A DNA stretch of 64,000 nucleotides from Macrophomina tecta (GCA_024180945.1 JAKSGN010000042.1:1-64000); one strand, 5' to 3'. Counted from the first letter of the stretch, positions 19,763-31,640 are shown. Translations and numbers: made by a program. The notes: a model not told the origin generated them from the sequence alone.

Positions 19763-21596
19763 ACGTATCCCAACAAGCGAGTGAGCCACCCAAGCGAGTG
19801 AGCCACCCCAACAGACTTAAACCACTTAAATTGTAAATAACTCCACAACGCCTTATAAAATCGACAATCTATAATATACATCCTATTCTATAGTGTTTTC
19901 CACATCTTTTTGACACGTGCGAGAATTATGTCCAGACTCGCCGCACTGCCTGCATCGCCGCCGTTTTATCGCTGGCCCCTCCGATTGCGCACCACTTTGG
20001 CGCGTTTCCTGCGAAATCTGCTGATTAACAGCAGTTTTATCGACTAAGTCCTGGCCTTCCTGGACCGTAAGGGTCCCTCGCTTCTGAATTCGCTTTTTCT
20101 GCCGCTTTTTACGTCGCGTTGCGGCCTCGTTTGCCCTTTTAAGATCCGCTACTTCCGCCTGCAGAAGGACAGCCGAATGTGCCATCATTTGAGCCCCCTT
20201 AGCAAGCTGGTTCAGCGCATCGTTAATTGGCGTTGGTGAGCTGTTCTGATGCTTTGCAGTCCGGTTCCTAATAAGCTCAGTTTGAGAGGCCAATTCAGCT
20301 GGGTTGTGCGGTGTTTGAGCGTCCCAGGTTGCGGCCTCTGCCTGCGGGGGTGTCGCTGTCCGAAGCTTGACATCGAGCTTTGAAATCACGGCCTCTGGGT
20401 CGAGTGGGACCACTCCCGCGCCTCGGAATCCGCCTACGATATTCTGCTCCGTAAATGCGGCTTCGAACGCAGCTTTGAACGCAGGCAGAAACTCGAGCTT
20501 CGTGATGTGGTTGATGTGCGATCGAATTAGCTCTTCAACCCGCTTTCCGTATGCCTTCTTGAGGGGCGCAAAACAGCCCACATCGAGCGGCTGAAATAGG
20601 TGCGACGAATGTGCAGGCATGCAAAGCGTGACAATCCTGTGCGCCTGGCAGAACGCGTCGAACTCAGCCGAGTTGTGGCTCGCGTGGCCATCAAGAATCA
20701 GAAGGCGCCATGCTCCGGTCGTGCGATCTCCCGTATGTGTTTCGAAGTGCTTTAGCCACTGTAGACCAAGCTCATTCGTCGTCCAACCGTTGTCGCTTAG
20801 CGCGATGACCCAATTGCGTGGTACGTCGTCGCTATACCAGGCAGAAAGGTGGTGCCGTCCCTTGAAGATCACGAATGACGGAATCGCCCAGCCCTTGGCG
20901 TTGACTCCCTGGATCACAGTAACCCACTCGCGATTGCCTGGCTGGACCGATTTCGGTCGACCGCGTCGCTCCGATGCTGTGACAACCATCCCACTTACAA
21001 TCATACCTATAAGAAAGCCGGTTTCGTCAAAGTTGTACATGTCGCCGTCTACGATCCCGTACTTCGCGATGGTGTTCCGGACGAGCCCAAACCATTGCAC
21101 GATAAGCTCTGGATCATCGCATCTGGCTCGTTGATAGTCGTACTTGCGATTCAGCTGTGTTTTCAGCTCGGGTGTCCGCCTCACAAAGCTCGACGCCCAT
21201 TTGACGCCAACCTTGCCTCCAGCGCGGTCGGCAAGCAGCTTATTCGCCATATCCTCAACAACGCAAAAGTCGTGGAGAGAACCCTCGCGAATCCAGGTCG
21301 AGAATACGTTGGACAAGAACAGATTCCTCCAAGTTAGTGAGTTTTCGGGAATTTGGTGTGCAATCGCGTCGTGGAAGGGTGCCTTTAAGTCGCCGGCCGA
21401 GCGTCTTGCGACTAACATTGTACGTGTCTGCCGCGGCTCGTTCGCTTTGAGTGGGATCGTTTTGGATTGCTTGGATGGTCAGCACAAGCTGGCGTTCAGA
21501 TTCAGGCAAGCAAGCCGATGGTGATGGAGTCATTGCGTGTTGTTGATAGGAAACGCGTTCTCTTGGCAAGATGGGCCACTCGCTTATCCGATACGT
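19763..21596 (-). mobile_element. DD35D transposon T1 (Fot/pogo type)
   Basis: TA duplications lie at 19761-19762 and 21597-21598. The left end reads ACGTATCCCAAC and then AAGCGAGTGAGCCACCC twice. The right end begins ACGTATCGGATAAGCGAGTG and keeps only one clear copy of the motif. It is 1834 bp long with one transposase gene. Confidence 0.87.
19883..21533 (-). pseudogene. T1 transposase, single frameshift
   Basis: It is complete except for one break. A psq-type and a CENPB-type helix-turn-helix (SERAAADTYNVSRKTLGRRL, LVQRILDLDSRGFSP) are followed by the DDE_1 core: YNFDETGFLIG, LLILDGHASH and FQPLDVGCF, giving DD35D spacing. Next come a coiled coil and a terminal CCHC knuckle CRQCGESGHNSRTC. 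The frame changes at about 21262-21270 in a TTTT run, between the SRGFSPRL and CVVEDMANKLL segments; one surplus T explains it. The ATG at 21533 is preferred over 21569 by comparison with T2-T4. A recent loss of function is likely, since the rest is intact. Confidence 0.85.
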
Positions 21597-21598
21597 TA

Positions 21599-22977
21599 CG
21601 GAGCTGAAGTTAACAGAATTCGAGGCACATGCAAGATTAATTGTTTTGATCAGCCGTACCGGTCCCTAAGCCTCAGCCCAACTTATGGTTCACCTATCGG
21701 CTCCCTGGTCCCGAAGTTCCCCATTGTGGCTTGCGGGATTTACTCCTAATCAAGCCCCGCCCCTACTTCCCCGGTGGCGCCCGAATGTCTGAGACTAAAA
21801 TGCCTCCGCGGTACCAAAAGAACAGGCTGTGACATGCATGACGATAAGTGAAGGAACGCGGCTTAACTATAGGAAATCAAGCCACAACCTCTTTTAAGCT
21901 GTTGAACATCTGTCGCCTCTGTCCACACCCACACGTATGGCTTGAAATGGCTTGCCGGTCCAATATCAAAGCATCTAAACCCGCCTTTCTCCTTAACTGC
22001 GGCTGAACACGATCTTCTTTCCGCATAAAATATCGCTTCATAATGTATTTTTAGGTTATTCGCCTGGATCATCCAACTCCGATATACTCATGGTGAATTG
22101 TTCCTACGTTTTGTCAAGACGCCATGCCCTAGGGAGACACTATCGGAGCTTCCCTTCCGCCTCCAGCGGGATGAGAACGAAAGGCTGGCCATCGTCCGCT
22201 TCCAGCTTGGGGCTATCAGGCCACTCTGAGTTTGAGGCGCTGCTAATGCTGAATCCCTAATGGTTCAGTGGGACTGGGACACTCGTCACCAGCTTATACA
22301 AAATAACGGATCACGTTTCCAGCATAGATGAGGAAATTCATTGCCCCGTCAGATGATTTGCATGGTAAAACCACTCGGATCATATCACCTGGTATAATGG
22401 AGAGTAAAGGAGATTTATACTTAAACTCAAGCATGTAAAAGGCTTTTCATAAAAGAGTTGTGTGTGTATGGTCTCTGGTGTATCCTATTATGCCTAGCTG
22501 GTGTTCTTGCTGCCGCCCACCCGCTGCCAACCCTATTTCACAAGCGCGGCAGACTCCGCGGGGAACTGCGGCCCGGTGTTTGCTGCAGCGCCTGCCGTGC
22601 CGTGCTAACAACTCAAGCCACACCTCGCTGAAGCGCCCAATAAGCCGCCGCGTAATACCGTATGATTACGGAGAAGGCTAAATTTTCGCCAGACGAAGCA
22701 ACCCATTCGCTATTGTGCTAACAATCTTCAGAACGGCATTTCCTGTATGGGACGATCAGCTGAATGGAATGGAAGGGATAGAGACGTTGCTCGTCTAGCC
22801 CAGACAACTACTCCTCCCAGTCACGGTCTGTCGATATATTGATGAACAGCCCTCACTAGTACGCTCTTTCGCCCCTTTACCTACTTTATAGCAAACAGGC
22901 TGGGAGCCCCTTTTTCTGTAATCTTGCCATCTTCTCTCGCATCGACCATACTTCCGACGCTACATCCTCACGGCGCA
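21599..22977. other. Intergenic region, possible degraded gene on the minus strand
   Basis: Between about 22440 and 21863 the minus strand has several short open stretches with protein-like composition (for example DGQPFVLIPLEAEGKLR and HFKPYVWVWTEATDVQQL) separated by stops. This could be a decayed gene, but I cannot name a family. The segment next to 22977 is the presumed promoter of the membrane protein gene; no clear element is seen. Confidence 0.35.
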
Positions 22978-24666
22978 ATGCAAGATACTATGACAACTCT
23001 TGAGGACTACCTCGGGCCTCTGGCGGCCAAGTTGCCCAAGCCCAACTACGTCGACCCGGAAACGCGCGTCCCTATCCTTCTAGGTATGGAAGTTTCCATG
23101 ACTGTGCTAATGGTCGTCTTCCTTTCCGCACGCCTTTACAGCCGCATTATCGTGACCCGCAACCCCGGATGGGACGATATCATCATGGGGCTGGCAGCAG
23201 CTGTGGCCGTCGCACAGGCGATCGCCCTTTGTGTAGGGACGAAGTATGGCATAGCGTATCATTTATGGGATATTAGGCCACGCAACATACCGATGGCGTT
23301 TAAGGTACGTGACCAGTTTCGAAGAGGAACCCCCTCACTCCATCAAAACCACGAAAACGCCAGTCTGCGACCGGGAATGAATCTATTTCTTTCTAGAGGC
23401 CTTTGCCGCTGTCTTAAGGGGTTTAGCTTGTTTGAACTTTCTTATAACGTGATCCTGAACTACAGATGCTAGGTACGGATGTCCTGCTCATCTACCCAGC
23501 TGCCGCATTATGTAGGATTTCCGTTTGTATGGGTTACATAAGACTCTTTCCTAGCGAGACAACTCGACGGTTCTGTTATATTATGATGATGTATAGTGGC
23601 ATGTGGGGCACAGCTGCCTTACTTATGGCTCTCTTTGTTTGCACGTAAGTCGTCTTCCCCGAGACCCTGCCACGGTACGAGGTAGTTCGGGGAGAAGAGG
23701 AAGATGGCCAAGCGAGGCCTGTTGAGGCTACATAATTGACGCTTCGACAGACCGGTTACGCTAGCCTGGAACCACCCCTTCAGTCCCGAGCGCAAGTGCG
23801 GAAACTCTTCGGCGGCCTATATGGCTATAGCAGCGCTCAATTCTTTCGGAGATGTTCTTGTCTTTCTATGGCCCGCGCATATTTTATATAAGCTTCAGAT
23901 GCCGCTGAAGCGCAGGCTAGGCCTTATTATATTGTTTTGCATTGGATGCTGGTAAGAGTCTTCTCCCTTGGAGTTATAAGGCTGTGGTATATAACGCTGA
24001 TTTGCCACTTCATAGCATCGTCGCTATAAGTGTATGCCGTGTAGTTTGGCTGCTGCCATTGGCAAAGAGAAGGATAGACCGCCTCTGTACGTTCTGATTA
24101 GTACTGATTTCTATGCATATACTTTACCCTGCACGTTAGCGATGCAGGCTAACACCTTTTGATGAGTAGACACCCAGTCGAGGAACCTCATCGCCGCCTC
24201 TGCCGAAAACGATCTCAGTATCATCTGCGGCTGTCTTCCGATCGTAAAGGCCTGTCTCAAGCACCTTTTCCCCCGCCTCTTTGGTCCTGCCACTTGCCGC
24301 TCTACTACCGTGAACCGCGGCAGACATACTCACAGGCGGCAAAACTCCGCATCCCGGAAACATGATTATAGCGGCTCCCACACCGATCCAGCATTCAGCT
24401 TCTCTTACGATAGCTGCAAAGACAGCGACGGCTATAAATTACAAGCCGTCGACAGCTCTTGCGACACGGACGAAGGGAGGCTAATCAGGGATGTCGAAGT
24501 CGTACCCGTCCCAAAGATTGCCAAGACACAGGAATCCTCGGTTAGAACCTCACCATTACACCACGAGAATAGTGGGGCAGAGGCGTTGCGGTTACCTCAT
24601 GTGGAAACGCCTGTTGATCGTAATTCAGCGGATAGGGACAGCGTCGATTCCCGCGGCAGTTGTTGA
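22978..24666 (+). CDS. Rhodopsin-domain seven-helix membrane protein
   Basis: It belongs to the fungal integral membrane (rhodopsin-domain, PTH11/SAT4-related) family. Exons are 22978-23304, 23466-23644, 23751-23951, 24016-24086 and about 24170-24666, all with GT-AG junctions and compatible phases; they add up to 424 codons plus stop. Hydrophobic segments start at LLGMEVSMTVLMVVFLSARL, then around GWDDIIMGLAAAVAV, LIYPAAALCRISVCMGYI, WGTAALLMALFVC, NSFGDVLVFLWPAHIL and RLGLIILFCIGC. The conserved R-x-Y after helix 1, the WDD before helix 2 and the GCLPIVKACL end of helix 7 fit the family. The C-terminal tail is hydrophilic and serine-rich. The last acceptor is the least certain junction. An upstream in-frame TTG (22924) is not used: the first ATG is at 22978. 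It is probably a plasma-membrane sensor or a metabolite-cluster-type membrane protein; ligand unknown. Confidence 0.82.
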
Positions 24667-25188
24667 AATAGGCGCAAGTTGAGCTCCTGCGGAAAAGGAA
24701 GAGAAGAGAGAAGCGGAAAGTGAGGAACGGGGCAGGGGTAGGCGGAGAGTCGTTAGAGCCTTTTATCTGATTAGAGAGGTCCATATTATGGAGTTTGTTA
24801 ACCTCTAGGTTCCTTTGGCCGGGCGAAGCGGGCTGTCTTTTTTTTTCTAGCTGCGGCGACCTGTCGGTTGCTCAAGCTCGTCCTCAAAACAGTCGAGGAT
24901 GGAGCGACTCTCTTGTTACGGCGCAGCCTTCATAGTGGATGATGATGATGACGATGATTTATGTGCTCGTCTGGTGGATGCCTGCTTGTTGTATGGGAGT
25001 ACAAAAGAGGTATAGCTCCCGCGTGCCAAGGGCGGTGATTATTGAGCTCCGAGCCAATCAGATAACTTGAATCACTGACCTCTGCCAAGCTTCATCTCTC
25101 AGGGGAGTTGTTTACATCCCAAAACAATGCGTTGTTGGCTCTCGAGCATGGGCCAAGGAACTTGATAACACCAAGGAGGGGCGCTTTA
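24667..25188. other. Spacer with a GAT-rich microsatellite
   Basis: GATGATGATGATGACGATGAT at about 24938-24958 resembles a LINE tail, but no LINE 3' end follows it. The 18 bases GTTACGGCGCAGCCTTCA upstream recur with one change next to the tail of LINE L3 (48611-48628). No gene is seen. Confidence 0.4.
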
Positions 25189-27331
25189 AGGGATGTCCAC
25201 AGTCCGTGCACACCCTTTCAGAAATCTGCACACGATATTAATTATAGAATAACTCAACAACAACATCATCAATTGCTACCAAATTTGGCAGTATATTTAT
25301 TCGAATCTACCCGAAACGTCCTATTTGAATGTCTTTGCCCTGTAGCCATTTTGGGAGGTTGCGCGCGCGCCGTGGTCGCTTGGCCAGTGATTGCGTCCGT
25401 GTAGCTTCATCAGAAATCTCAACAACAACGCGCTTCCGTTTCGGTGCAGTGTTCTTGCCCTTTTGGGAAGGCTTCTTCTGTGGCGATTTGGCTGCTTGTT
25501 GTTGTTGTTTGGTCTCCTGTTGAAGCCGCTGTCTCGCCTCCTTTTGGCGCTTCGCTTCCTCCTTTTCTGCAGCCTTCTGTATCTTTGCTTGTTGACGCTC
25601 TGCCTTCAGATGCTCCGCTTGTTGTTGTTTTTCCTCTTTCAGAGCTTGCTTCCGAATCTTTGCTTCCTCTTTTGCACGCTCTGCTTGCTCCTTCTCGTGT
25701 TCCTTCCGCTCGAGTTGCTCGCGCGCCTTAATAATCTTCTTGGGAGAGATGAATATTGATTCGCCCTGCGTCATCTCAAACAGATTGCTAAGTAAAGCCT
25801 GTCCACGCTTGCGGCGCCTCTTCTCAAGCGAAACAGTCTTCTTCATCCCTGCAAGCTCGTGTTCTAGAAGCTGAATCCGGGTTTCCGCTGACTCCCAGCA
25901 GTCGAGCAGCTTCGGCACCAACGACGTAGCAATTGCCGCTTCAACGCCTAATCTGGTAGTGCGTTTGAGCTTACGCAAATTGCTTGGTGACAGTTGGATG
26001 GGGTTAGTGCTGCTCGGTGGCCGCGGGGCCTCGTGTTTGCGCAGGTGCTGCAAAACAGCTTCCGGATTTAACGGGTGCAGGCCCGTCTTGGCAAAGCCAG
26101 ATTCAATGTTTGCTTGCGTGAAAGCAGCTTCGAAGGCAGGGTAAAACAAGCTCCAGAACTCGCGCTTGGTCATCCTTGAAAGGCCTGCTGTTGTGTGAAT
26201 CCACGAATCGAGTTGTTGTTGGTAATAGTTGGCCAAGGGGCTAAAAAGGGAGACATCCAGGGGCTGCAACCGATGGGTCAAATGAGGCGGAAACACAGCA
26301 ACAAGCACCCTATGGGCTTCGCACCAATTCAGAAATCGCATGTTTATATGGCTCCCGTGGCCATCAACAGACAACAAGCGATAATCTCGGCCGTAGCGCG
26401 CTTTTGGCTTAGTATACGCGTCAAACACGCGCGTTAGCCAATGAAATCCCAGGGATACGCTTGTCCAACCGTTTGGGCTGCTTGCAAAGAATGCACACTG
26501 CGTATCCGGGTGATAGTCGTCCAACCAAGTGTCCTGGAGATTGCCTGTTCGGGCCTGGTATATAACTGCAGGTGGTAGAAAGGTGCCGTCCATGCAGATC
26601 GAAGCAAGCAGCGAGATCCACTCGCGATTGCCGTCTTGCCCAGAACCAATCAAACTACCACCTTCGAACGCTTGTTTGGATACAACCCTTTGCGTTTTGT
26701 GCAGTAGGCCAATTAGGAAGCCCTTTTCATCCATGTTGTACGAGTTTTTGGGGAGGACACCATATTCGCGGACTTTGGCCTGAATCTGCGCTAAATTAGT
26801 AAATAAACAAGCACCGTTTGGGCAGTACAAACCAGCTCAAAGTAGCCCTGAATCCGAGGGACAGATTCAGCATTCTTGCGGCTTAGATCGAGGCCGCTTA
26901 AACACACGGATTTGAGCTGATCCTGATGGCGTTTGACGAATCTGGAGACCCAATTTTTGCTTGGTTTTTGCTGCGCCATTTCTTCTGCGAAATTGCGAAC
27001 CATTGCTTGCGTTGGGGGAATCCCACGCTCAGAAAGCTTGTTTATATATTCAACAAGCTCCCTTTCTTGGTTGTTGTTGAGTAATCGATGCGATTCTGCA
27101 CTTGAAGCTTGAGAAGCGGTGACGCCTCGATGGCGACGTGACAGTGTCGTACGGCAGCATCCGAACTTTTTGGCAGTGGCCTTGTAATTTGGGGGATCTT
27201 GGGATTTCAGATCATCAAGCGCGGCCTCAATTGGGTCCATATCGAGCGAGATGCAGCGGTTCAAAATCTGGGTGCGGATTTTTGAAGGGGTGTGCACGGA
27301 CTGGGAGTGTGCACGGACTGTGGACATCCCT
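25189..27331 (-). mobile_element. pogo-like DD35D transposon P2, apparently intact
   Basis: A 2143-bp element with TA at 25187-25188 and 27332-27333. Both ends start AGGGATGTCCACAGTCCGTG. The right TIR has CAGTCCGTGCACAC twice, the left only once. It carries one transposase gene. Confidence 0.88.
25307..27240 (-). CDS. P2 transposase (DD35D, CENPB/DDE_1)
   Basis: Two exons, 27240-26833 and 26785-25307, with a 47-bp intron (donor GTTTGT, branch-like CTAAT, acceptor GCGCAG) give 628 residues without interruption. It has an N-terminal psq-type helix-turn-helix (KATAKKFGCCRTTLSRRHRG), a CENPB-type domain (LVEYINKLSERGIPPT, WVSRFVKRHQDQLK), and a DDE_1 core with YNMDEKGFLIG, LLSVDGHGSH and RLQPLDVSLF at DD35D spacing. 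A long K/E/Q-rich coiled tail ends in basic patches (PKRKRVVVE, KRPRRARNLPKW). It would cut and paste the element at TA sites. The ATG at 27240 is used because the earlier one lies inside the TIR. It lacks the zinc knuckle of T1-T4. Possibly autonomous. Confidence 0.88.
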
Positions 27332-27333
27332 TA

Positions 27334-27980
27334 AGGGCCGCCCAGTTAATTAAACATTCCAACTTCTTAACTGTCTGCGCTACGTAGATGCTGCATAGTC
27401 TGCCGGACTTGCCATTCGCAGCGCCGGAGCTTGCCTACAGGGCGCAGCAGTGCTGCATTCTGATGAAATAAAATGGGTGAATCAATCATTATGAGTGAAT
27501 GAATGACTGAATTCTTGAGTAACTAGAGACTATTTGCAACTAAATAGAAGTAGTTGACAAATCATCAGACTAATGACAAATATCAAAAACAGTATTGATA
27601 CTATGATAGTCGAACTTGTGTATGAAACCTGATACATGAGTATTGCAGATCAGGTTACAGCTGATCTCAATTTCCATCACACCCTCCAGATCAGTTGAAA
27701 TCCTGATCTATAGCTGTTGGATTGTGTTGAGTGAAGAGTAGTGAGGTCAGAAAAGAGTAGATTCTGCCTGTCTCCTGAGAGGGAGGTAAGTAGGCTTGCT
27801 TATATACATAAATGAGTGCTTGAATAACCGAGGAGAATAGAAGCCGATATTGCTATCCGATGCTTGTGAAGATGAGGAGTAGTGAGGAGGTGGCAAAGAG
27901 TAGATGCTGATCTGAGGCAGTAAGGCAAAATAGTCTGACACCTTCGTATTAGGAATTATATCCTTACCGCCCGCTACCTC
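27334..27980. other. AT-rich spacer
   Basis: No gene is recognised. The sequence contains two near repeats around GAGTAGTGAGG...AAAGAGTAGAT (27737-27760 and 27876-27907). A copy starting TGTTGGATTGTG at 27717 could be an LTR start, but I find no matching end or duplication. Confidence 0.3.
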
Positions 27981-29186
27981 CGCGATGCACTCCTCCGCCT
28001 GGCGCGGGCCTCCATTACCGAGCGGGAATAGTGTCGGAAACGTCTTCGCAAAGAACCTCGGATTGAAGGTATCGGCGAACTTATCGCCCCGCGAGATAAG
28101 AATATAAGGCTCGGAACCGCGCCTACGTCGCACCTGGGCCGATGCCGCCCCGGTGCTCCCCCTAGCTGTATCTTCGCTAAGCGCATTATAAGCATACCGC
28201 AGCTTCTCCTCGTCCGCAACATCCGGTCTAGCATCGAGGGTAAACATACCAGACGAGCTGATCTTATGAATCGGGACGGTGATACTGTCCGGCTCCGCCT
28301 CGTCGACTCTATCTTTACTATTTGCACTCTCTGGATCCTCCTTCTCCCCTATAATATTCTGCCCCTGGCCGAGCGTTGCGAGCACCTCTCGGATATCCAC
28401 GGGCCCTTTATCCTCTAGACCGCGCTTAGTGCGAGGGATAATATGTCCTGTTCGCGCCTTCTCCCACGCCGACGGCTCGTTCCGTTCCAATCGGGCATAG
28501 ACTTGAGAAGGCACCCCGTGCGAGGGCGTCTTCTAGCTGTCTATTTCCGCTGCATCGATCTTAATGTTGGTATATAGGGGATTATGCCTCTTTAGCTATA
28601 CCAGAGCCTTCTCCACGATACGCTGTCGGACCGATAGAAGCGCCGCAAGATTACTCGGTGCCGGTTCCTCCGACCCCTGCTAGGCTACGTGGATCTCGTC
28701 CATGAGCTTTAACAGCGGGTGAGGGAGCACGTTCGTAGCCAACTCCTGCACGTTGTTCGGGAACACCGTGATGTGCCCCTTGATATGTCTCGGGTATCGG
28801 ACACTCTGCCTGCCCCCCTCGGCGATGCTATACTTGGTGATGAACCCATAGCAAGAGTTCAGCGCGATGAGCTTCTCTTCGATAGGATTAAGGCCCTTCA
28901 ACTCCTCAGGAAACATGTGCTCGCACCCCAGGCGGCAATAGACTTGCGCCGCCCGCGATAAAGCACCTCTTCTCAGGTGTCTCGCGCAGTCTAAACAGCT
29001 CGGAACCTTCCTCCCCACGGCGAAACATCTACCGCACTGGAAGGGCGACCCATCGCGCTTCCGGATAGCACTTGCCGCCCACCGCTCCCAGTCGATCACC
29101 TCTAGCTCGGCCTCGGAAAACTTGCGATAGCAAATCATGCAGGTGCGTATCGGCAGAGTTCCTACGTCGTGGAAGGCTTTGTAGAA

Positions 29187-30135
29187 GGGGTAAATTCGAA
29201 ATCCACACCTCAGAGGGTCAAATTCACCGAATCCACACACCCGCTCTGAATCCACACCTCCGTGGATAGGCCGCGGCCGTGCGCTGTCGCTTGGTGCCGC
29301 TAATTTCTTAGCGGCCGAGCGCAGACTAGGGTCGCCTCGTATACGCCGCCACTGCTTGCAAGATCGCCGCCCTATCGTATGTCTTGGCACGGTGTTGACA
29401 TTTACCCCCCGCTCTGCGCGCGCTAGCGCCTAAACGCATTCTACAATGCAATGAGGCGCCTTGTGCCCTCGTTGGACACACGTATAAAGTCTAAGATTGT
29501 AAGTCTCCCTTATTTCTTAGCAGAATAGTCCAAAATCTGAATCCACATGTCTAAACAAGCTTGGTCCAAATCCACATCTCTATCAACTACCCTGATCTAA
29601 ACCCACACTGCTCTTAATTTTTGCTGATCCAAATCCACACATCTTTGTCAATTATCCTCATCTAATTGTCCTGGGACGCTTGCCCGCGAGCGCTACGTAG
29701 TCGACTATCGGCCTGGCGCGCTTGCTTCTGCGCTGCGGCCCTTGCGAGGGCTCCGATGCGCGCCCCGGTATATGCCCTAGTGTAGGCGCAGGTGCAGGCG
29801 CAGGTGTGTGCGCTGGCGAGGGAGTAGGAGTAGGTATTATCTGCGTGCTGGATAACGGCGATGATGCTAGCGTCCTTAGACGCCGCACGCGTGGTGTTGA
29901 GGGCGATTGGAGGACGTAAATCTCTCGCTCAAGGCTCTCAAGCCTTGAGTTCATGACCTTATCGCTTAAATTAGATGTAGAAATCCCTGTCTGTGCGACG
30001 GGCGCCAAACAAGCGAGAATACAATAAGGTAAAGCGTCTGTCTGTGCCATCGCACTAATGCGGTGGCACGTCGGAGGTGCGGGTGTGTGGATTTGGTGAA
30101 TTTGACCTCTGAGGTGTGGATTTCGAATTTACCCC
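29187..30135. mobile_element. 949-bp TIR element with 9-bp target duplication, MULE-like
   Basis: It begins GGGGTAAATTCGAAATCCAC and ends with the inverted copy; the TIRs run about 55 bp with few differences. The direct repeat TTTGTAGAA flanks it at 29178-29186 and 30136-30144. It interrupts the Helitron H1 frame exactly there. Nine-base duplications point to the Mutator-like group. AATCCACA-type motifs recur inside both ends and in a cluster at 29535-29650. It has no transposase, so it is non-autonomous. Confidence 0.85.
29658..30050 (-). CDS. Small basic, proline-rich frame inside the TIR element
   Basis: A 130-codon frame with a helical start (NSRLESLEREIYVL), a PTPTPSPAHTPAPAPAPT spacer and a basic end (RRSKRARP, GKRPRTIR). 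I do not recognise a family. The composition resembles a DNA-binding or nuclear tail, perhaps the leftover end of a larger transposon protein. It may not be expressed. Confidence 0.4.
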   Translation of the reverse strand: MAQTDALPYCILACLAPVAQTGISTSNLSDKVMNSRLESLEREIYVLQSPSTPRVRRLRTLASSPLSSTQIIPTPTPSPAHTPAPAPAPTLGHIPGRASEPSQGPQRRSKRARPIVDYVALAGKRPRTIR

Positions 30136-30399
30136 TTTGTAGAACTCCTGGACGGTGGACACCTTCCTGGCCTGAGAGATAGGAGCACACTATGCCTGGC
30201 CCTGAGACAGACGCTTTTTCTCGGCGAACTCTTTATCTAGACTGCGTAGAACGCTGGTAAGGTCTTCCTTCCTCTCTTTATTACTTCTCTCCCGCCGGAC
30301 TATGGTTTTGACACGCTTGGGTTGCGGCTGATCGCTACTGCTAGGGGCCGGTCTTTTCCCCTGCCCTACGCGGCTACTTGACACCGCCCTGGCTTCCTT

Positions 30400-31385
30400 A
30401 TAAGCGCTTTGAGCCACCTCTAACGGTTCCGCTGACGTGCGAATTTCTAAACCCGCGCGAGCTATATTCTGCCGATTGGCCCTATCTAAGTGGCCGAAAT
30501 GCTTAGGCAGAGCTTTACTACTCTCTCCCGGCCTGTTTCTCTGTAGTGCGCTACGGCTTGATTCCGTAATAGGAACTCCCTCTGCTATACCCCTCGCGGC
30601 ATCGGCAACCACCTCGCCCGATGAACTACCTCTCACCCTTCGAGTCTCCGCTCGGCGAGAACTTCTATTAGCCCTAGCTCCCTTATAAGCGCTTTGAGTA
30701 GCTTGGAACAGCTCCGCAGACATTCGAATGCCTAGACCCGAGCGAGCCACATTCTGCTGATTGGCCTCATCTAATCGGCGGAAATGCTTAGCTAAACTCT
30801 TAGTACCCTTTGCTGGCCTCTTCTCCTGTAATACGCCACGGCTCGGCTCCGCTATAGGGACTTCCTCTGTCGTACTTCTCGCGGCATTAGCAACCACCTC
30901 GCCCGATGAACCGCCTCTCGTCCTTCGAGTCTCCGCTCGGCGAGAACTCCTATCCGCCCTAGCTTCCTTATAAGCGCTCTGAGTAGCTTGGAACAACTCC
31001 GCTGACGTGCGAATGCCTAAACTTGCGCGAGCTATATTCTGCTGATTGGCCTTATCCAAGTGGCGGAAATGCTTAACTAAGCTCTTATTACCCTCTGCTG
31101 GCCTCTTCCCCTGTAATACGCCGCGGCTCGGCTCTACCGTAGGGACTTCTTCTGCCGTACTTCTTACGATATTGGTAACTATCTCGCCCGATGAACCCCC
31201 TGTCACCCTTCGAGTCTCCGCTCGGCGAGCGCTCCTCTCTACCCAGGCCTCGTCGTAACCCCTCTGAGCGGCCTGGAATATGTCTGCCGACGTGCGAAAC
31301 CTTAAACCCGCGCGAGCCAGATTTTACTAATTGCACATGTCTAAGCGGTGGAAATGCTTAGATAGACTCCCGCGACTACTTTCCG
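30400..31385 (-). repeat. 285-nt coding tandem repeat in Helitron H1
   Basis: About three and a half copies of a 95-codon unit are in frame. Each starts SL.KHFRHLD.ANQQN.AR, continues IRTSAELFQATQSAYKEAR and RRAETRR.RGGSSGEVV, and ends PSRGVLQ.KRPA. A diverged copy lies upstream at 31640-31390. Units differ by scattered substitutions. Confidence 0.85.
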
Positions 31386-31640
31386 TCCCTGTATTTTCCT
31401 TTATAACCGCCTCTTTACGCCCTACTCGCCACCTTCTAAGTACGCCTGTAGATGTGTCAACTCTAACGTCCGTATCGGCGCGGCCGGTAACTTTAGTTGG
31501 AGTACTATCCCCTCTACTCGTCCGTGGAGCTCTTTGTATACTAGCCGCCTCGTACTCCCGCCGAAACTCCTCTAAGATGTCCGCCGACGTGCGGATTTCT
31601 AATTCGGCGAACTCTACGTTCCGCCGGTTACGCACATTAT

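Larger units (their letters stand above)
27982..31640 (-). pseudogene. Helitron relic H1 (N-terminal part of Rep/helicase protein)
   Basis: Reading on the minus strand, a repeat-bearing N-terminal region (31640-30190) continues in frame through STVQEFYKAFHDVGTLP, interrupted by the TIR element at 29187-30135. It then runs into the cysteine-rich region and the Helitron-specific domain (LNPIEEKLIALNSCYGF, RYPRHIKGHITVFPNNVQEL, LARLERNEPSAWEK-like segment, TFNPRFFAKTFPTLFPLG). It stops near 27982, before the HUH nuclease and helicase parts. In-frame stops at 31327-31329, 31324-31326, 30190-30192, 28680-28682, 28596-28598 and 28533-28535 stand where related proteins have Q or W. The region is transcriptionally unsupported and dead. 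Confidence 0.82.

Noticed and set aside
27717..27980. Copia LTR starting TGTTGGATTGTG
   Set aside because: No CA end with a matching 5-bp duplication was found.
28680..29390. 236-codon frame as one continuous Helitron exon
   Set aside because: Its first about 68 codons lie inside the 949-bp TIR element; the true upstream sequence resumes at 30136.
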